Below, in pieces: positions 25,927 to 35,060 of a stretch of DNA of 64,000 nt (position 1 is the stretch's first letter; the number at the start of each line of letters is the position of its first letter). The DNA lies in contig NZ_CP042425.1 of assembly GCF_008254045.1 (NCBI RefSeq), positions 5,084,001 through 5,148,000 of the forward strand, read 5' to 3'. Source of the DNA: Limnoglobus roseus (GTDB lineage Bacteria > Planctomycetota > Planctomycetia > Gemmatales > Gemmataceae). The notes under the pieces are model-generated. The model did no database searches and was not told where the DNA came from. It saw only the letters and a list, made by a program, of their open reading frames with translations. Made by a program: the position numbers and the translations under genes.

Positions 25927-26841
25927 TTATAGGCCCCGCGTGACTTCCAGCCGGGTCAGCCACCCGCGAATCGTCGATTCCCGCGCGGCTGCGGCCACCT
26001 CCGCTTCGTCGGCGATCACTTGTCGGAACCGCACCGTGCCGCCCGGCCGCAGTTGGGCGAGGCGGTCGAGGTCGGCCCGGATAACGTGCGCGATCTTCGG
26101 GTAGCCGCCGATGGTCTGGCCGTCCACGCCGAGGACGATCGGCTGGCCGTCGTTGGTGATCTGCACCGCCCCCGGCGCGACCGGCTCGGAGATCAACTCG
26201 CCGGGCCGCCGCTCCAACTTCGGCCCGCGCAGCCGCACGCCCATGCGGTTGCTCGCCGGCAGGACTTCGTACTCGGCCTGGAAGAACTGTTTCGCTGTCA
26301 GGAACCAGTCGAACTGAGGCCCCGGCACGATGCGGAGGACGCCCACCAGATCGCCCTCCACCGGCAGCGACGAGAACGGCAACGACCGTGCCCGCACCCT
26401 CGATTCGGCGCACGCGAGCACGGCGTCGGTGGAAATCGGTTCGAGTGCCGAGGCACTGTTGAGGACGGGCGGCCCCGCGAAGCCGCCGGCCACGCAGAGG
26501 TAGCCACGAACGCCGCCAGGCGTGCCGCCGATCTTCAACACGTCGCCGGGTTCGAGCGTGAAGGTGGTCCCCGGCTCGACGCGGGCCTTGTTCGCGACGG
26601 CGGCAAAGAACGGCGAGCCGAAGATCACGCACGCCGTCCGCTGTTCCGCCCGCAGCGTTGGGCCGGTCATTGTCAGTTCGAGGGCCAGCGCGTCCGGCGG
26701 GTTGCCGACCAACCCGTTACCGAGGGCGAGCGCGGCCCGGTCCGCCGCCCCACCGACGGGCACGCCGAGGTGCCGCGATGCCGGCCGACCGGTATCGACG
26801 AGCAGCGAGTACAGACCGGGTTCGAGGACCGTCAGCGGCAT
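25927..26841 (-). CDS. pxpC: 5-oxoprolinase subunit C / biotin-dependent carboxyltransferase-like protein
   Basis: A 304-residue PxpC (KipA-type) protein, part of the bacterial ATP-dependent 5-oxoprolinase that opens pyroglutamate to glutamate. Typical phrases: VLEPGLYSLLVDTGRPASRHLGVP, GGAADRAALALGNGLVGNPPDA, GGVRGYLCVAGGF, MGVRLRGPKLER, GAVQITNDGQPIVL and GYPKIAHVIRADLDRLAQL. PxpA and PxpB partners are not in the window, so activity in that pathway is uncertain. It lies 9 bases downstream of the antiporter gene and is probably cotranscribed with it. Confidence 0.88.
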   Translation of the reverse strand: MPLTVLEPGLYSLLVDTGRPASRHLGVPVGGAADRAALALGNGLVGNPPDALALELTMTGPTLRAEQRTACVIFGSPFFAAVANKARVEPGTTFTLEPGDVLKIGGTPGGVRGYLCVAGGFAGPPVLNSASALEPISTDAVLACAESRVRARSLPFSSLPVEGDLVGVLRIVPGPQFDWFLTAKQFFQAEYEVLPASNRMGVRLRGPKLERRPGELISEPVAPGAVQITNDGQPIVLGVDGQTIGGYPKIAHVIRADLDRLAQLRPGGTVRFRQVIADEAEVAAAARESTIRGWLTRLEVTRGL

Positions 26842-26850
26842 GGCAGAATC

Positions 26851-28143
26851 TTAGAGGAAGGAGATGGCCGTCACGCCCATGAATATTGGGAGCAGGACCA
26901 ACGCGGCGTACACCATGTACCCGAAGAACGAGGGCATCTTATAACCGCTCTCCTCGGCGATCGCCTTGATCATGAAGTTCGGGCCGTTGCCGATGTACGT
27001 GTTCGCCCCCATGAACACCGCCCCGCAACTGATCGCGGTGAGGACGCTCGGCGTCGCCGTCATCAGGTCCGGGAAGCCGTTCACGTTGGCGACGACGGTG
27101 GCGAGCTCGCCCATCGTGATGTACGTCGGGGCGTTGTCCAGGCCGCTCGACAGGAGGCCGGTGATCCAGAAGAACTGCCACGGTTCGGTGACGCCGAGGC
27201 CGGCTCCGTGCTTGTGCAAGAGCGCGAGGGCCGGGACCATCGCGACGAAAATGCCCGCAAACAGCACGGCCACTTCGAGGATCGGCCCCCAGGCGAACTT
27301 GTTCATCTCGCGGTGATCCCGCGGCGTCTTCCACAAGGAAACGAGTAGCAGGGCGACCATCGCCAGTTCGCAGGCCGGGAAGACCGGCATGTACTTCTTC
27401 GCCAGCACGGCCGCTATCACGCCGAGCAAGAGCGGGCCGTTCAGCCGCAGGCCGTGAACCTTCAACCGCTGAATCTGCTTCTCGTCCCGGCGGATGTCGC
27501 CGGCCTTCTCGGCCCGGTAGGCGATCTTGTCCCAGACGAGGAACGTCAGCAGCAGCAGGCCGTTGGCGAACAGCCATTGCGGCCAGAGGCGGAGCGTCCA
27601 GAAGAAGTCCACGCCCTTGAGGAAGCCGAGGAACAGTGGCGGGTCGCCGAGCGGCGTCAGCAGGCCGCCGCAGTTGGAGACGATGAAGATGAAGAAGATT
27701 GGCAGGTGCCGCGTGTTCTTCCGCTCGCAGTTCGTCCGCAGCACGGGACGGATGAGGACCATGCTTGCCCCGGTCGTGCCGATGAGGCTTGCGAGGACGG
27801 CCCCGGTCGCCAGGAATGCGGTGTTGACCACTGGCCGGGCTGCGATGTCGCCGGTCACGACAATCCCGCCGGCGATCACGTACAACGCCCCAAGCAGGAT
27901 GATGAACGACACGTACTCTTCGACCGCGTGTAGGAGGTGCCCCGTCCCGTTCGGTTGCGTCAGCAAGAAGATCGCCACGGGCAGGCCGACGGCCGCGGCG
28001 ACGATGAGCTTGTTCCGGTTCGGGTGCCACCAGTGCCCGGCCGCCAGCGGGAGAATCGCGATCAGGGCGAGCAACAGGGCGAACGGCCCCGCCGCCGCCG
28101 CCGGCACATCCAGCGGTCCCAAAGCTTCGGCGAGTAGCAACAC
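26851..28143 (-). CDS. NhaD-like sodium/proton antiporter
   Basis: A 430-residue inner-membrane transporter of the ion transporter superfamily with about eleven hydrophobic helices. Family-type phrases: IGTTGASMVLIRPVLRTN, FIFIVSNCGGLLTPLGDPPLFLGFLKGV, and near the C-terminus GLLSSGLDNAPTYITMGEL and GAVFMGANTYIGNGPNFMIKAIAEESG. The conserved Asn/Asp-rich re-entrant segments support ion transport; Na+/H+ exchange is inferred. It is first in a two-gene unit with pxpC and divergent from the ParB-like gene. Confidence 0.85.
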   Translation of the reverse strand: MLLLAEALGPLDVPAAAAGPFALLLALIAILPLAAGHWWHPNRNKLIVAAAVGLPVAIFLLTQPNGTGHLLHAVEEYVSFIILLGALYVIAGGIVVTGDIAARPVVNTAFLATGAVLASLIGTTGASMVLIRPVLRTNCERKNTRHLPIFFIFIVSNCGGLLTPLGDPPLFLGFLKGVDFFWTLRLWPQWLFANGLLLLTFLVWDKIAYRAEKAGDIRRDEKQIQRLKVHGLRLNGPLLLGVIAAVLAKKYMPVFPACELAMVALLLVSLWKTPRDHREMNKFAWGPILEVAVLFAGIFVAMVPALALLHKHGAGLGVTEPWQFFWITGLLSSGLDNAPTYITMGELATVVANVNGFPDLMTATPSVLTAISCGAVFMGANTYIGNGPNFMIKAIAEESGYKMPSFFGYMVYAALVLLPIFMGVTAISFL

Positions 28144-28189
28144 GACCTCTCTTCACGCGGGCGGACGACGGCGAAACCACTCCTTCCGT

Positions 28190-28218
28190 TTGACAAACCT
28201 CCCGCCACCGCGAATAGT
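28190..28218 (+). promoter_or_regulatory. Sigma-70-type promoter for the ParB-like gene
   Basis: A perfect TTGACA at 28190-28195 and AATAGT at 28213-28218, 17 bases apart, about 30 bases before the ATG at 28250. Confidence 0.55.
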
Positions 28219-28249
28219 GAACGCATTGTCATATCCGCAGGATTGCCCC

Positions 28250-28795
28250 ATGTCACCGTTCACGCTCCGCGAAATGCCGCTCGACCAACTCGTGCCGGCC
28301 CCGTACAACCCGCGGCGGCCGCTGACCGCGACGGCGTACCGGAAACTGCGGCTCAGCGTCACCGAGTTCGGCCTCGTCGAACCGCTCATCTGGAACGAGC
28401 GCACCGGCTACGTCGTCGGCGGCCACGCGCGGCTGCGGATTCTGCGCGAACTCGGCTACGCGACCGTGCCGGTGTCCGTCGTGAACCTGACCGACGAGCG
28501 CGAGCGGGCGTTGAACGTCGTCCTCAACAACCAGGAAGCCCAGGGTCGCTACGACCCCGCAAAGTTGTTGGACCTGCTGGAAGGACTGCAAGACGTGCGC
28601 GACCTCACCGGGTTCGATGAGGCCACGATGCGGACGTTGAAACTGTTGCCGATGGAGGAACCACCGACCGAAGCAGTTGGCGATCAAGTCGAGTTGACGC
28701 TCGTGATCGACGCGAGCCGGTTCGACGAAGTCTCGTTGCGGGTCGATGAGTTGGTTCGGGAATTCGATCTCGTGACGCACGTTCGCCGGAAGTAG
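28250..28795 (+). CDS. ParB/Srx N-terminal-domain protein without DNA-binding HTH
   Basis: A 181-residue protein whose first ~95 residues form a ParB N-terminal domain: LVPAPYNPRRPL, SVTEFGLVEPLIWNERTGYVVGG, HARLRILRELGYATVPVSVV. The GGHARL(R) box is the CTP/ATP-binding motif of the fold. No ParB-type helix-turn-helix follows; instead there is a short C-terminal domain ending in VRRK. Such stand-alone proteins often accompany phage or DNA-modification genes, but none is adjacent here. The ATG at 28250 has AGGA at good spacing. Its stop directly abuts that of the convergent epimerase gene. Confidence 0.8.
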   Translation: MSPFTLREMPLDQLVPAPYNPRRPLTATAYRKLRLSVTEFGLVEPLIWNERTGYVVGGHARLRILRELGYATVPVSVVNLTDERERALNVVLNNQEAQGRYDPAKLLDLLEGLQDVRDLTGFDEATMRTLKLLPMEEPPTEAVGDQVELTLVIDASRFDEVSLRVDELVREFDLVTHVRRK

Positions 28796-29788
28796 TCACG
28801 GCCCACGTTTCAGCCAGCCGACCTCGCGGAACCAGCCGAGCATTTCCCGCAGACTCTCTCGCACCGGCCGCGGCTTCAGCCCCAACTCGTTCAGGCTCCG
28901 GCTCGCGTCGAACGTCATCGTGCGTTGCGTGAGTTTCACCCCGGTCACGCTCGCCGCGGGCATCGTGCCGGTGAACACGTCGGCCACAAACTCGCTCACA
29001 TAGGCGGCCACCAAGGCGACGGGGTAGGGGACGGCCCACTTCGGCCGCGGCAAGCCGCACTCGTCGGCGAGCAAGTCGAAGACGCGCTTCACCGACCAGT
29101 TTTCGGCCCCGAGAAGGTATCGCTTCCCTGGCTGGCCGTGGTTCATCGCCAGGGCCATCCCGCGGGCCACGTCGCGCACGTCGATCAGGTTCAAGTCGGC
29201 TTCGAGGTACGCCGACCGCTTCCCGCGGCAACAGTCGAGGACCATCTGCGTCGGCGGTGACAGCCCGGTGTCACCTGGGCCGATGGGGAGCGTCGGGTTG
29301 ACGATCACGACCGGCTTCCCCTCGTTCGCCAATCGCCGGGCGTACCGCTCGGCAAAAAACTTCGACCGGCAGTACGGCCCGATCACGTCGTCGAGCGAAA
29401 CTTCCTGATCCTCGGCAATCGCCGCCGTTTGCGTCGCCCGCGTGAGGATGCTTTCCGTGCTGCAATGCAAAACCCGCTCCGCTCCGGCGGCGAGGGCTTC
29501 ATCGAGGACGTTCACGGTGCCGAGGTAGTTGACCTGCCGGAAGTGTCCGCGGCGGCGGGTCCAGAGTTGTGGGTTGGCGGCGAGGTGGTAGACCCGTCGT
29601 GCCCCGCACATCGCGTTGCGAATGGCCGTCCGGTCGCGGATGTCGGCGAAGACGACTTCCACGTCCGGTTGGTGTGTCACCGACACGCCCGGCTTCTCGA
29701 CGACGCGGACCGACTCGCCGCGGGCGGTGAGGAACTGCACGAGGTGCCGGCCGATGAACCCGCCGCCGCCGGTGACGATCGTCTTCAT
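28796..29788 (-). CDS. NAD-dependent epimerase/dehydratase (extended SDR)
   Basis: A 330-residue nucleotide-sugar-type SDR. The NAD-binding motif is at the start (TGGGGFIGRHLVQFL). The active-site YxxxK is YCRSK near residue 143, and the phrases VYHLAANPQLW and VNPTLPIGPGDTGLSPP fit HpnA-like hopanoid-associated epimerases. The start at 29788 overlaps the stop of the upstream oxidoreductase gene by 4 bases (ATGA). The frame upstream of it lies inside that gene. Substrate is not determinable. Confidence 0.85.
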   Translation of the reverse strand: MKTIVTGGGGFIGRHLVQFLTARGESVRVVEKPGVSVTHQPDVEVVFADIRDRTAIRNAMCGARRVYHLAANPQLWTRRRGHFRQVNYLGTVNVLDEALAAGAERVLHCSTESILTRATQTAAIAEDQEVSLDDVIGPYCRSKFFAERYARRLANEGKPVVIVNPTLPIGPGDTGLSPPTQMVLDCCRGKRSAYLEADLNLIDVRDVARGMALAMNHGQPGKRYLLGAENWSVKRVFDLLADECGLPRPKWAVPYPVALVAAYVSEFVADVFTGTMPAASVTGVKLTQRTMTFDASRSLNELGLKPRPVRESLREMLGWFREVGWLKRGP

Positions 29789-30957
29789 GCCGCCTTCCGC
29801 GTGTACAGGTCGAGCGTCTTCTGACCGCTCACCGCGGCGAACGTGCGGCGGATTTGTTCGAACCCTTCCGCGAGAAGGAAGCCCGACTTTCGGCCGTGAC
29901 TCTTCATCCCGAGAATGTAGTAGCCCGGCTCGCTCGTTGCGAATTGGCCGGCCGGTTCGCTCACGCGAAGCTCCTGGCAGATGGTCAGGTCGGCCCGGTA
30001 GCCGACGTTCGCGATCACGCGATCCACTTCCCAACTCATCGGCTTGCCGAGGACTTTCCCCGCGACGCGGAAGCCCTTGTCCGGGCCGTGCGAGATCAAC
30101 TCCTCGACGTGCGTCTGGGGGTGGTACTCCAGATTGCCGTCACACCGGCAGGCGAGGTTGTTCGCCTTCGCAGCCAACTTGTCTCGCTCCTTCCACGGGT
30201 CGCTCGGCACGCGGGGTAGGGGGCCGCCACCTCGGTCGGCGTGCGTTAGCCAAATCACCCACGTCGATTGCTGTTCTTCCGCCAACGCCGCCAGGTTCAC
30301 CATCGTCGTCGCCGCCGAATAGCCGCCGCCGATGAGGATGATACTCTTGCCCGCGTAGTGCGGCTTCTTCGAGGCGAGCACGTCGTCGACCCAGTACGAC
30401 ACCTGGGGCCGCGAGGCGATTTCGCCGGCCGCAGGAATACCCGCGTCGCCGGCCCAGTTCGGCCGCGGGTAGTTGCCGGTGCAATCGAGGATCACGTCGG
30501 CGGTGTCGAACCGCTCCTGGCCCTGCGCCGTCCTTACCAGCAAGCGGAACGGCGGCAACGGCTTCCCGGTGTCGGCGGCGTCGGTCTTCCGCCAGCCGGT
30601 CCGCCCGATGGTCAGAACGGTGGTTTGCAGTTGCAAACAGTCCTTCAGGCGGGGGGACTCCGCGAGCGGGAGTAGGTAGCTTTCCCGCCACTCGCGGCCG
30701 GTGACGCCGGCGCGATCGCCGGGGAACTCGCGCTTCGGATTCTCGCGAAGCAGCGTCTCCAGTCCGAGTGTCGTGCAGTTCTGGCCGAACGGCGTGAACA
30801 TCGCGACGTGGCCCCATCGATTGACCTGTTCGGCCGGCTGGCCGGACTCATAGACCGTCACCGGGTAGTCGAGAGCGCGGGCGTACAGTGCTGCCTCCAG
30901 GCCAATCGGGCCGGCACCGAGGATCGCGATTCGCGGTTGGACGGTGGGCTTGGGCAT
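29785..30957 (-). CDS. FAD-dependent oxidoreductase
   Basis: A 390-residue flavoprotein with a GxGxxG dinucleotide motif at the N-terminus (IAILGAGPIGLEAALYA), a second one near the middle (IILIGGGYSAATTMVN), and a C-terminal phrase typical of flavin monooxygenase/thioredoxin-reductase-like enzymes (GYYILGMKSHGRKSGFLL). The distal gene is the translationally coupled epimerase, so both may act on one lipid or sugar substrate (inference). Substrate unknown. Confidence 0.8.
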   Translation of the reverse strand: MPKPTVQPRIAILGAGPIGLEAALYARALDYPVTVYESGQPAEQVNRWGHVAMFTPFGQNCTTLGLETLLRENPKREFPGDRAGVTGREWRESYLLPLAESPRLKDCLQLQTTVLTIGRTGWRKTDAADTGKPLPPFRLLVRTAQGQERFDTADVILDCTGNYPRPNWAGDAGIPAAGEIASRPQVSYWVDDVLASKKPHYAGKSIILIGGGYSAATTMVNLAALAEEQQSTWVIWLTHADRGGGPLPRVPSDPWKERDKLAAKANNLACRCDGNLEYHPQTHVEELISHGPDKGFRVAGKVLGKPMSWEVDRVIANVGYRADLTICQELRVSEPAGQFATSEPGYYILGMKSHGRKSGFLLAEGFEQIRRTFAAVSGQKTLDLYTRKAA

Positions 30958-31027
30958 CGCACTCTCCGAGGCAGGAACGCCGGAGAGTGTACCGGGAAAT
31001 GGCCGAGAAGTGCAAGGCGTGGCCGGG

Positions 31028-32353
31028 TTACGGCAGTGGGACGTTCTTGAACGAGAACTCGACCTCGCGGGGCAGGGTCACCCACTCGAGCAGGACGAGT
31101 TTGCTCGGCTGGCCGATTTTCTTGCCGGTGGGCGGGGAGAACGTGACCGTCATGCTGGCCGAACCCGTGCCCTGGTTCTGGTTCGCAATGCCGTTTGGCG
31201 TGTATTTTTCGCCGTCCGCGTCCGTGACTTCAAGCCGCTGGTACACGGAGTTGGCCCAGGCGTAATCGTCGTTCGTCGGTTGGAGGTGTTTGGCCGTCAG
31301 CGTCACCGAGAAGCCCGCCGCCGTCGGCTCGCTGACCGACTCGATGAAAAGTTCGGTCGTCCGGCTCACGAACGTCTTCTTCTTCACTCCGAGCAGTTTT
31401 TCGACCGTCACCTCGGGCCGGGTCGACGCCAGCAGCGTGACCTGCACCTTCCCGCGGAGTTCCTTGATGACCGTCGCATCGCGGCCCGGCTTTGAGAGGT
31501 TCAGGGAGAGGTACTGGTTGTTCGCCCGGTAACTCGGCGACTGGTAATAGCTGGTCCGTTGCGCCGCCTCGTCGGTCGAAACGAGGCTCGTCCCGGTGTC
31601 GTCCACGGCTTTCGTGACGACGGCCGGCTGCGAGCCGAGCATCGGGTTTTTCGGCTCCGAAAAGAGCATGACGTTCAGGTTGAGAGAGTTCTGCTGCTGG
31701 ACCGGCAACCCCTTTCGCGGCAGCCCCGACAGTTGCACGCTGCGGCTCAGGGTGATGTTCGTGGCGAGGAACCGGAACGGCCCCGCGTGGCTGATGTGCG
31801 GGTCGAATGTATCATTCGGGTAGACGGTGACCGGGATGGTGCCCGAGCCGTTGTCGTAGATTTGCGTACTCATCCCGCTGGCGATGCAGACCTCGTCGAG
31901 GGCTTCCCAGAACGGCGTATTCTTCCAATTCACGGTCAACTTCTGCTTCTCGTCGCTCGGCCCGCCATCGATCATGTACCCGGTCGCGCCGCCGATCGTC
32001 CGCAGCAAGTCGGAGATCGTTTTCGTCCCCTGGAAGCTCACGACCTGCGGCTGGAGGAGTTCGTCCCGTTCGAGTTTCGCGATCATCACTTCCAGGCGGC
32101 GCTCGATCTCCGGATTCTCGGTCGTGGCCGCGGCCCTTTTCATCACCGGCCGGGCCATCTTACCCAGGGCGACGAGTTCGCGCTGGGCTTTTTCCCGCTC
32201 GCGGTAATCCGCCGCCCCGAGTTGCTCAATCAGGGCCAGGGCTTTCCGTTCCGACGGTGTCGGTCCGGCCGATTTGAGCGGATTCTCGGCCGATGCCGGC
32301 AGGCCACTGATGGCGAAAGCGGCGCAAGCCGCAGAGGCGAACCGTCGGAACAT
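31028..32353 (-). CDS. Secreted protein with HEAT-like and secretin-N/STN-like regions
   Basis: A 441-residue exported protein. Signal peptide MFRRFASAACAAFAISGLPASA. Residues ~38-98 form a helical segment common in planctomycetes (LIEQLGAADYREREKAQREL). Residues ~105-170 resemble an STN/secretin short domain (TISDLLRTIGGATGYMI, then WEALDEVCIASGMSTQIYD). The remaining ~250 residues are beta-rich (VTLTAKHLQPTNDDYAWANS). No catalytic residues are evident. I infer a cell-envelope role. It is divergent from fkbM-type methyltransferase across ~200 bases. Confidence 0.6.
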   Translation of the reverse strand: MFRRFASAACAAFAISGLPASAENPLKSAGPTPSERKALALIEQLGAADYREREKAQRELVALGKMARPVMKRAAATTENPEIERRLEVMIAKLERDELLQPQVVSFQGTKTISDLLRTIGGATGYMIDGGPSDEKQKLTVNWKNTPFWEALDEVCIASGMSTQIYDNGSGTIPVTVYPNDTFDPHISHAGPFRFLATNITLSRSVQLSGLPRKGLPVQQQNSLNLNVMLFSEPKNPMLGSQPAVVTKAVDDTGTSLVSTDEAAQRTSYYQSPSYRANNQYLSLNLSKPGRDATVIKELRGKVQVTLLASTRPEVTVEKLLGVKKKTFVSRTTELFIESVSEPTAAGFSVTLTAKHLQPTNDDYAWANSVYQRLEVTDADGEKYTPNGIANQNQGTGSASMTVTFSPPTGKKIGQPSKLVLLEWVTLPREVEFSFKNVPLP

Positions 32354-32554
32354 TGGGCCACTCGTTCGAACCGGAATTCATTCAAGTTGAATCCCGCCAT
32401 TTAGAGGGTACTCGGCCGAGAATGGCTTCACAAGGGGGCGGATAGGCAAGGTATTGCTGAATCCGAATCGATTTGTTAAAGTTGCGCGGTCGCATGGACG
32501 ACCCGATAGGGAGGGGACGATTCCCTCCCGCCGGGATCGAGCGAGGAACTGCGC

Positions 32555-33439
32555 ATGGCCATTGGGACTGGGGAAAGCGATTGGCGGATTTCCGAGGTCG
32601 CGGTCGCGGGCCGGTACCGCTTCGGCATCGCGTGCGGCGATGAGGCCACCCCGGAAACCGACCCGGTCGCGTACAGCTACCGCGTCGGCAGCCTCGACCA
32701 CCTCGCAACGCTCAACGAACTCTCACTCGCCGTCCTCAAACCGGGGCAACGGGTGTTAGACCTCGGCGCGCACCTCGGCGGGTTCTCGCTGTTGGCCGCG
32801 GCCGTGGGGTGCGAGGTGTTAGCTGTGGAGGCGTCCGCCCGGAACGCCAACTTGCTGCGGAAGTCTGCCGAACACGGCCACTTCCGGAAATTGGAAATCG
32901 TCCAGGCCGCAGTGAGTGACCGCCGCGGGACGCTCCAGTTCACGTCCGACGGCCCCTACGGGCACGTCTCGACGGCGGCCGACGAGGAAGACGATTTCAC
33001 AGACGATGACATCACGACCGTGGCCGCCGTGACCGTCGACGACTTGCTCACCGAGCGCAACTGGCAGGCGACCGACTTCGTGAAACTCGACGTGGAAGGG
33101 AGTGAGGTCCGGGCCGTTGTTGGCATGAATCGGTTGCTCGCCCGCGCCAACGGCCCCATCGTCTTCTTCGAATCGAACGTCCACACGCTCGGCTTCTACA
33201 ACGAGACGCACGGCCGCCTCAAGTCCGCGTTCCACCGTCACGGTTACACGGTTTACGCCGTGAAGCCGGGCCGCCTCGAACTGTGGCGCAACGGGGACGA
33301 CCAAGAGGAAACGGTGATGGACTTCCTGGCGGTGCGGAAACTGCCGCCGGAACTGGAATCGTGGTTACCACCGGCCCCGCCGTCGTTGCTCACCCGCGTC
33401 CGTCAGAAAATCTCCCGAATGGCCCATCGGACTCGATAG
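32555..33439 (+). CDS. FkbM-family methyltransferase
   Basis: A 294-residue SAM-dependent O-methyltransferase. The SAM motif is LKPGQRVLDLGAHLGGFSLLAA near residue 65. The motif DFVKLDVEGSEVRAVVG and later FFESN/YTVYAVKPG phrases fit the FkbM family, which methylates glycan or lipid hydroxyls. The ATG at 32555 has GAGGA upstream. It is convergent with the phosphatase gene (1 base between stops). Target unknown. Confidence 0.85.
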   Translation: MAIGTGESDWRISEVAVAGRYRFGIACGDEATPETDPVAYSYRVGSLDHLATLNELSLAVLKPGQRVLDLGAHLGGFSLLAAAVGCEVLAVEASARNANLLRKSAEHGHFRKLEIVQAAVSDRRGTLQFTSDGPYGHVSTAADEEDDFTDDDITTVAAVTVDDLLTERNWQATDFVKLDVEGSEVRAVVGMNRLLARANGPIVFFESNVHTLGFYNETHGRLKSAFHRHGYTVYAVKPGRLELWRNGDDQEETVMDFLAVRKLPPELESWLPPAPPSLLTRVRQKISRMAHRTR

Positions 33440-33440
33440 G

Positions 33441-34742
33441 TCACGCGACGTGTCGGACGACCACGACCGTCCGGTCGTCGGTCGGTCGGCCGTTCGTGAA
33501 GGCATCGAGGTCCGAGAGGATTCGCGAGAGCATTGCCTCGGCATTCGCCGCCGGCGCGGCAAGGCAGTTGTCCAGTCGCTCGACGCCGAACACGTCGCCA
33601 TCACGGTTGATCGTTTCCGTCACCCCGTCGGTGAAGAACACCACCTGATCGCCAGGGCCGAAGCGGATCGTCTGCTCCGGGTACATCGTGCCGGGCGGGT
33701 TGATGCCCAGCGGCAGGCGCTGCACGCGGTTCAATGGCACCAGTAAGTCATCCTCGGCCCGCAGAACCCGCGGCGGGACGTGCCCCGCGCTGGCATAGGT
33801 CAGCGTGTGGTTCGCCGGGTCGAAGACGGCCGCGAACGCCGTGATGAAACTGCCCGAGTGCCGATTGTACCGATCGACGAGATTCGTGTTCAAGTGCGTC
33901 AGGAACGCCCCCGGCCGCCCCGGCTTCGCCGTCGCCGCGTGCGCGATGCTGTGCGTGATGGCCATCAACACGGCCGCCGGCGTGCCGTGGCCGCTCACGT
34001 CCGCGATCAGCACCCCGAGTGTGCCGTCGGGTTGCGGGAAGAAGTCGTAGTAGTCGCCGCCCGCCCGGTTCGCGGTGCGGTAATGGACGGCCACTTCCAA
34101 CCCCGACACCTGCGGAAGTTCGGCCGGCAAGAGCGAGTGTTGCAGTTCCGCGATCTCGCGAATCTCGGCGTCGGTGGCCTCGTAGGCTTTCTTGAGCCGT
34201 TGCGACAACACGAGCGTCTGGGCCGCCCGGCCGAACAGGTTCGTCATCCAGACGAGTTCGGGGACTTGCTCCGGGGCGAAGGCGTTCGGCTCGTCGCGCG
34301 TCAGGACGACTGTGTAAAGCACCGTCCCGTGTTCGAAGACGGGGATCGCCAACAGCGACCGCTGCCCTTCCAGGAAGCCCGCCGCCGGGTCGTTGTCCGC
34401 GACCACGAGGTCGTCGATCAACCGCGGCTCGTCGGCGTACAACAACTCCTCGAACAACCCGCCGGTCACGACCGGGAACCGGTCCCAGTGGGCGATCGGG
34501 TCGGGCATATCCTTCCACAGGTTGAATCGCGTGACCCGCACGTCCGGCGGTTCGACGCCGCGGCGGGAGAGCGTGAGTTGCCGCGAGGTCGGGAAGAGTT
34601 GCCCCATCCGCCAGGCGAAGACGCGGTACATCTCTTGGGGGTCGGAGTACCGACTGAGTTCGCGCATCAGGTCGGAACTGATGGCCAACCGTGCCCGCCA
34701 GTTGCGGGTGCGGGTGTCGAAGAAGTCGGGAGCAAGGTTCAT
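33441..34742 (-). CDS. GAF-SpoIIE protein phosphatase (PP2C-like)
   Basis: A 433-residue cytoplasmic signalling protein. Residues ~20-170 look like a GAF sensor domain (RLIDDLVVADNDPAAGFLEG, SLLAIPVFEHGTVLYTVVL). A coiled linker follows (AEIREIAELQHSLLP). The SpoIIE/PP2C catalytic domain begins with VHYRTANRAGGDYYDFF and contains metal-binding Asp motifs (VLIADVSGHGTPAAVLMA; VFFTDGVTE; DDRTVVVVRHV). The start at 34742 has GGAGG at good spacing, and the frame upstream lacks family character. It probably dephosphorylates an anti-sigma-factor antagonist. No partner gene is adjacent. Confidence 0.9.
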   Translation of the reverse strand: MNLAPDFFDTRTRNWRARLAISSDLMRELSRYSDPQEMYRVFAWRMGQLFPTSRQLTLSRRGVEPPDVRVTRFNLWKDMPDPIAHWDRFPVVTGGLFEELLYADEPRLIDDLVVADNDPAAGFLEGQRSLLAIPVFEHGTVLYTVVLTRDEPNAFAPEQVPELVWMTNLFGRAAQTLVLSQRLKKAYEATDAEIREIAELQHSLLPAELPQVSGLEVAVHYRTANRAGGDYYDFFPQPDGTLGVLIADVSGHGTPAAVLMAITHSIAHAATAKPGRPGAFLTHLNTNLVDRYNRHSGSFITAFAAVFDPANHTLTYASAGHVPPRVLRAEDDLLVPLNRVQRLPLGINPPGTMYPEQTIRFGPGDQVVFFTDGVTETINRDGDVFGVERLDNCLAAPAANAEAMLSRILSDLDAFTNGRPTDDRTVVVVRHVA

Positions 34743-34890
34743 CGGTCCGCCTCCGGCGGAGACGAGAAAAGCCCGGCGGCGCCGGCCAAACGGAAATCCC
34801 AAGGCTAAGGCCATGACACCCGATCCGCACGCGGAATGCAAGAACGGAATCGGAAATCCTTGGACGGGGCAGAAGTCCCGTCGTGCCCCC

Positions 34891-34918
34891 TTGTCAAGAC
34901 CGGCCCCAGGTCTATAGA
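34891..34918 (+). promoter_or_regulatory. Promoter of the tRNA-Arg gene
   Basis: TTGTCA at 34891-34896 and TATAGA at 34913-34918, separated by 16 bases, 12 bases before the tRNA. Confidence 0.6.
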
Positions 34919-34930
34919 TTTGGGAGTGTC

Positions 34931-35004
34931 GCACCCGTAGCTCAATTGGATAGAGCGTCGGCCTCCGGAGCCGAAGGTTATAGGTTCAAGTCCTATCGGG
35001 TGTA
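34931..35004 (+). tRNA. tRNA-Arg (anticodon CCG)
   Basis: A 74-base cloverleaf. Acceptor stem GCACCCG with CGGGTGT (one G-U pair), D-arm AGCTCAATTGGATAGAGC, anticodon stem TCGGC/GCCGA with loop CTCCGGA giving anticodon CCG, and T-arm with GTTCAAG. CCA is not encoded. It reads CGG codons, which are frequent in this genome. It marks the border between backbone and accessory DNA; no duplicated 3' end was noticed elsewhere in the window. Confidence 0.95.
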
Positions 35005-35060
35005 CTTAGAAAACAAGGCATTTTTGACTCGCGACGAAACCTCCCGTACCATTGCCCGTA

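Noticed and set aside
34985..35004. tRNA 3'-end duplication (attachment site) elsewhere in the window
   Set aside because: No second copy of the tRNA-Arg 3' end was noticed, so integration at the tRNA is not demonstrated.
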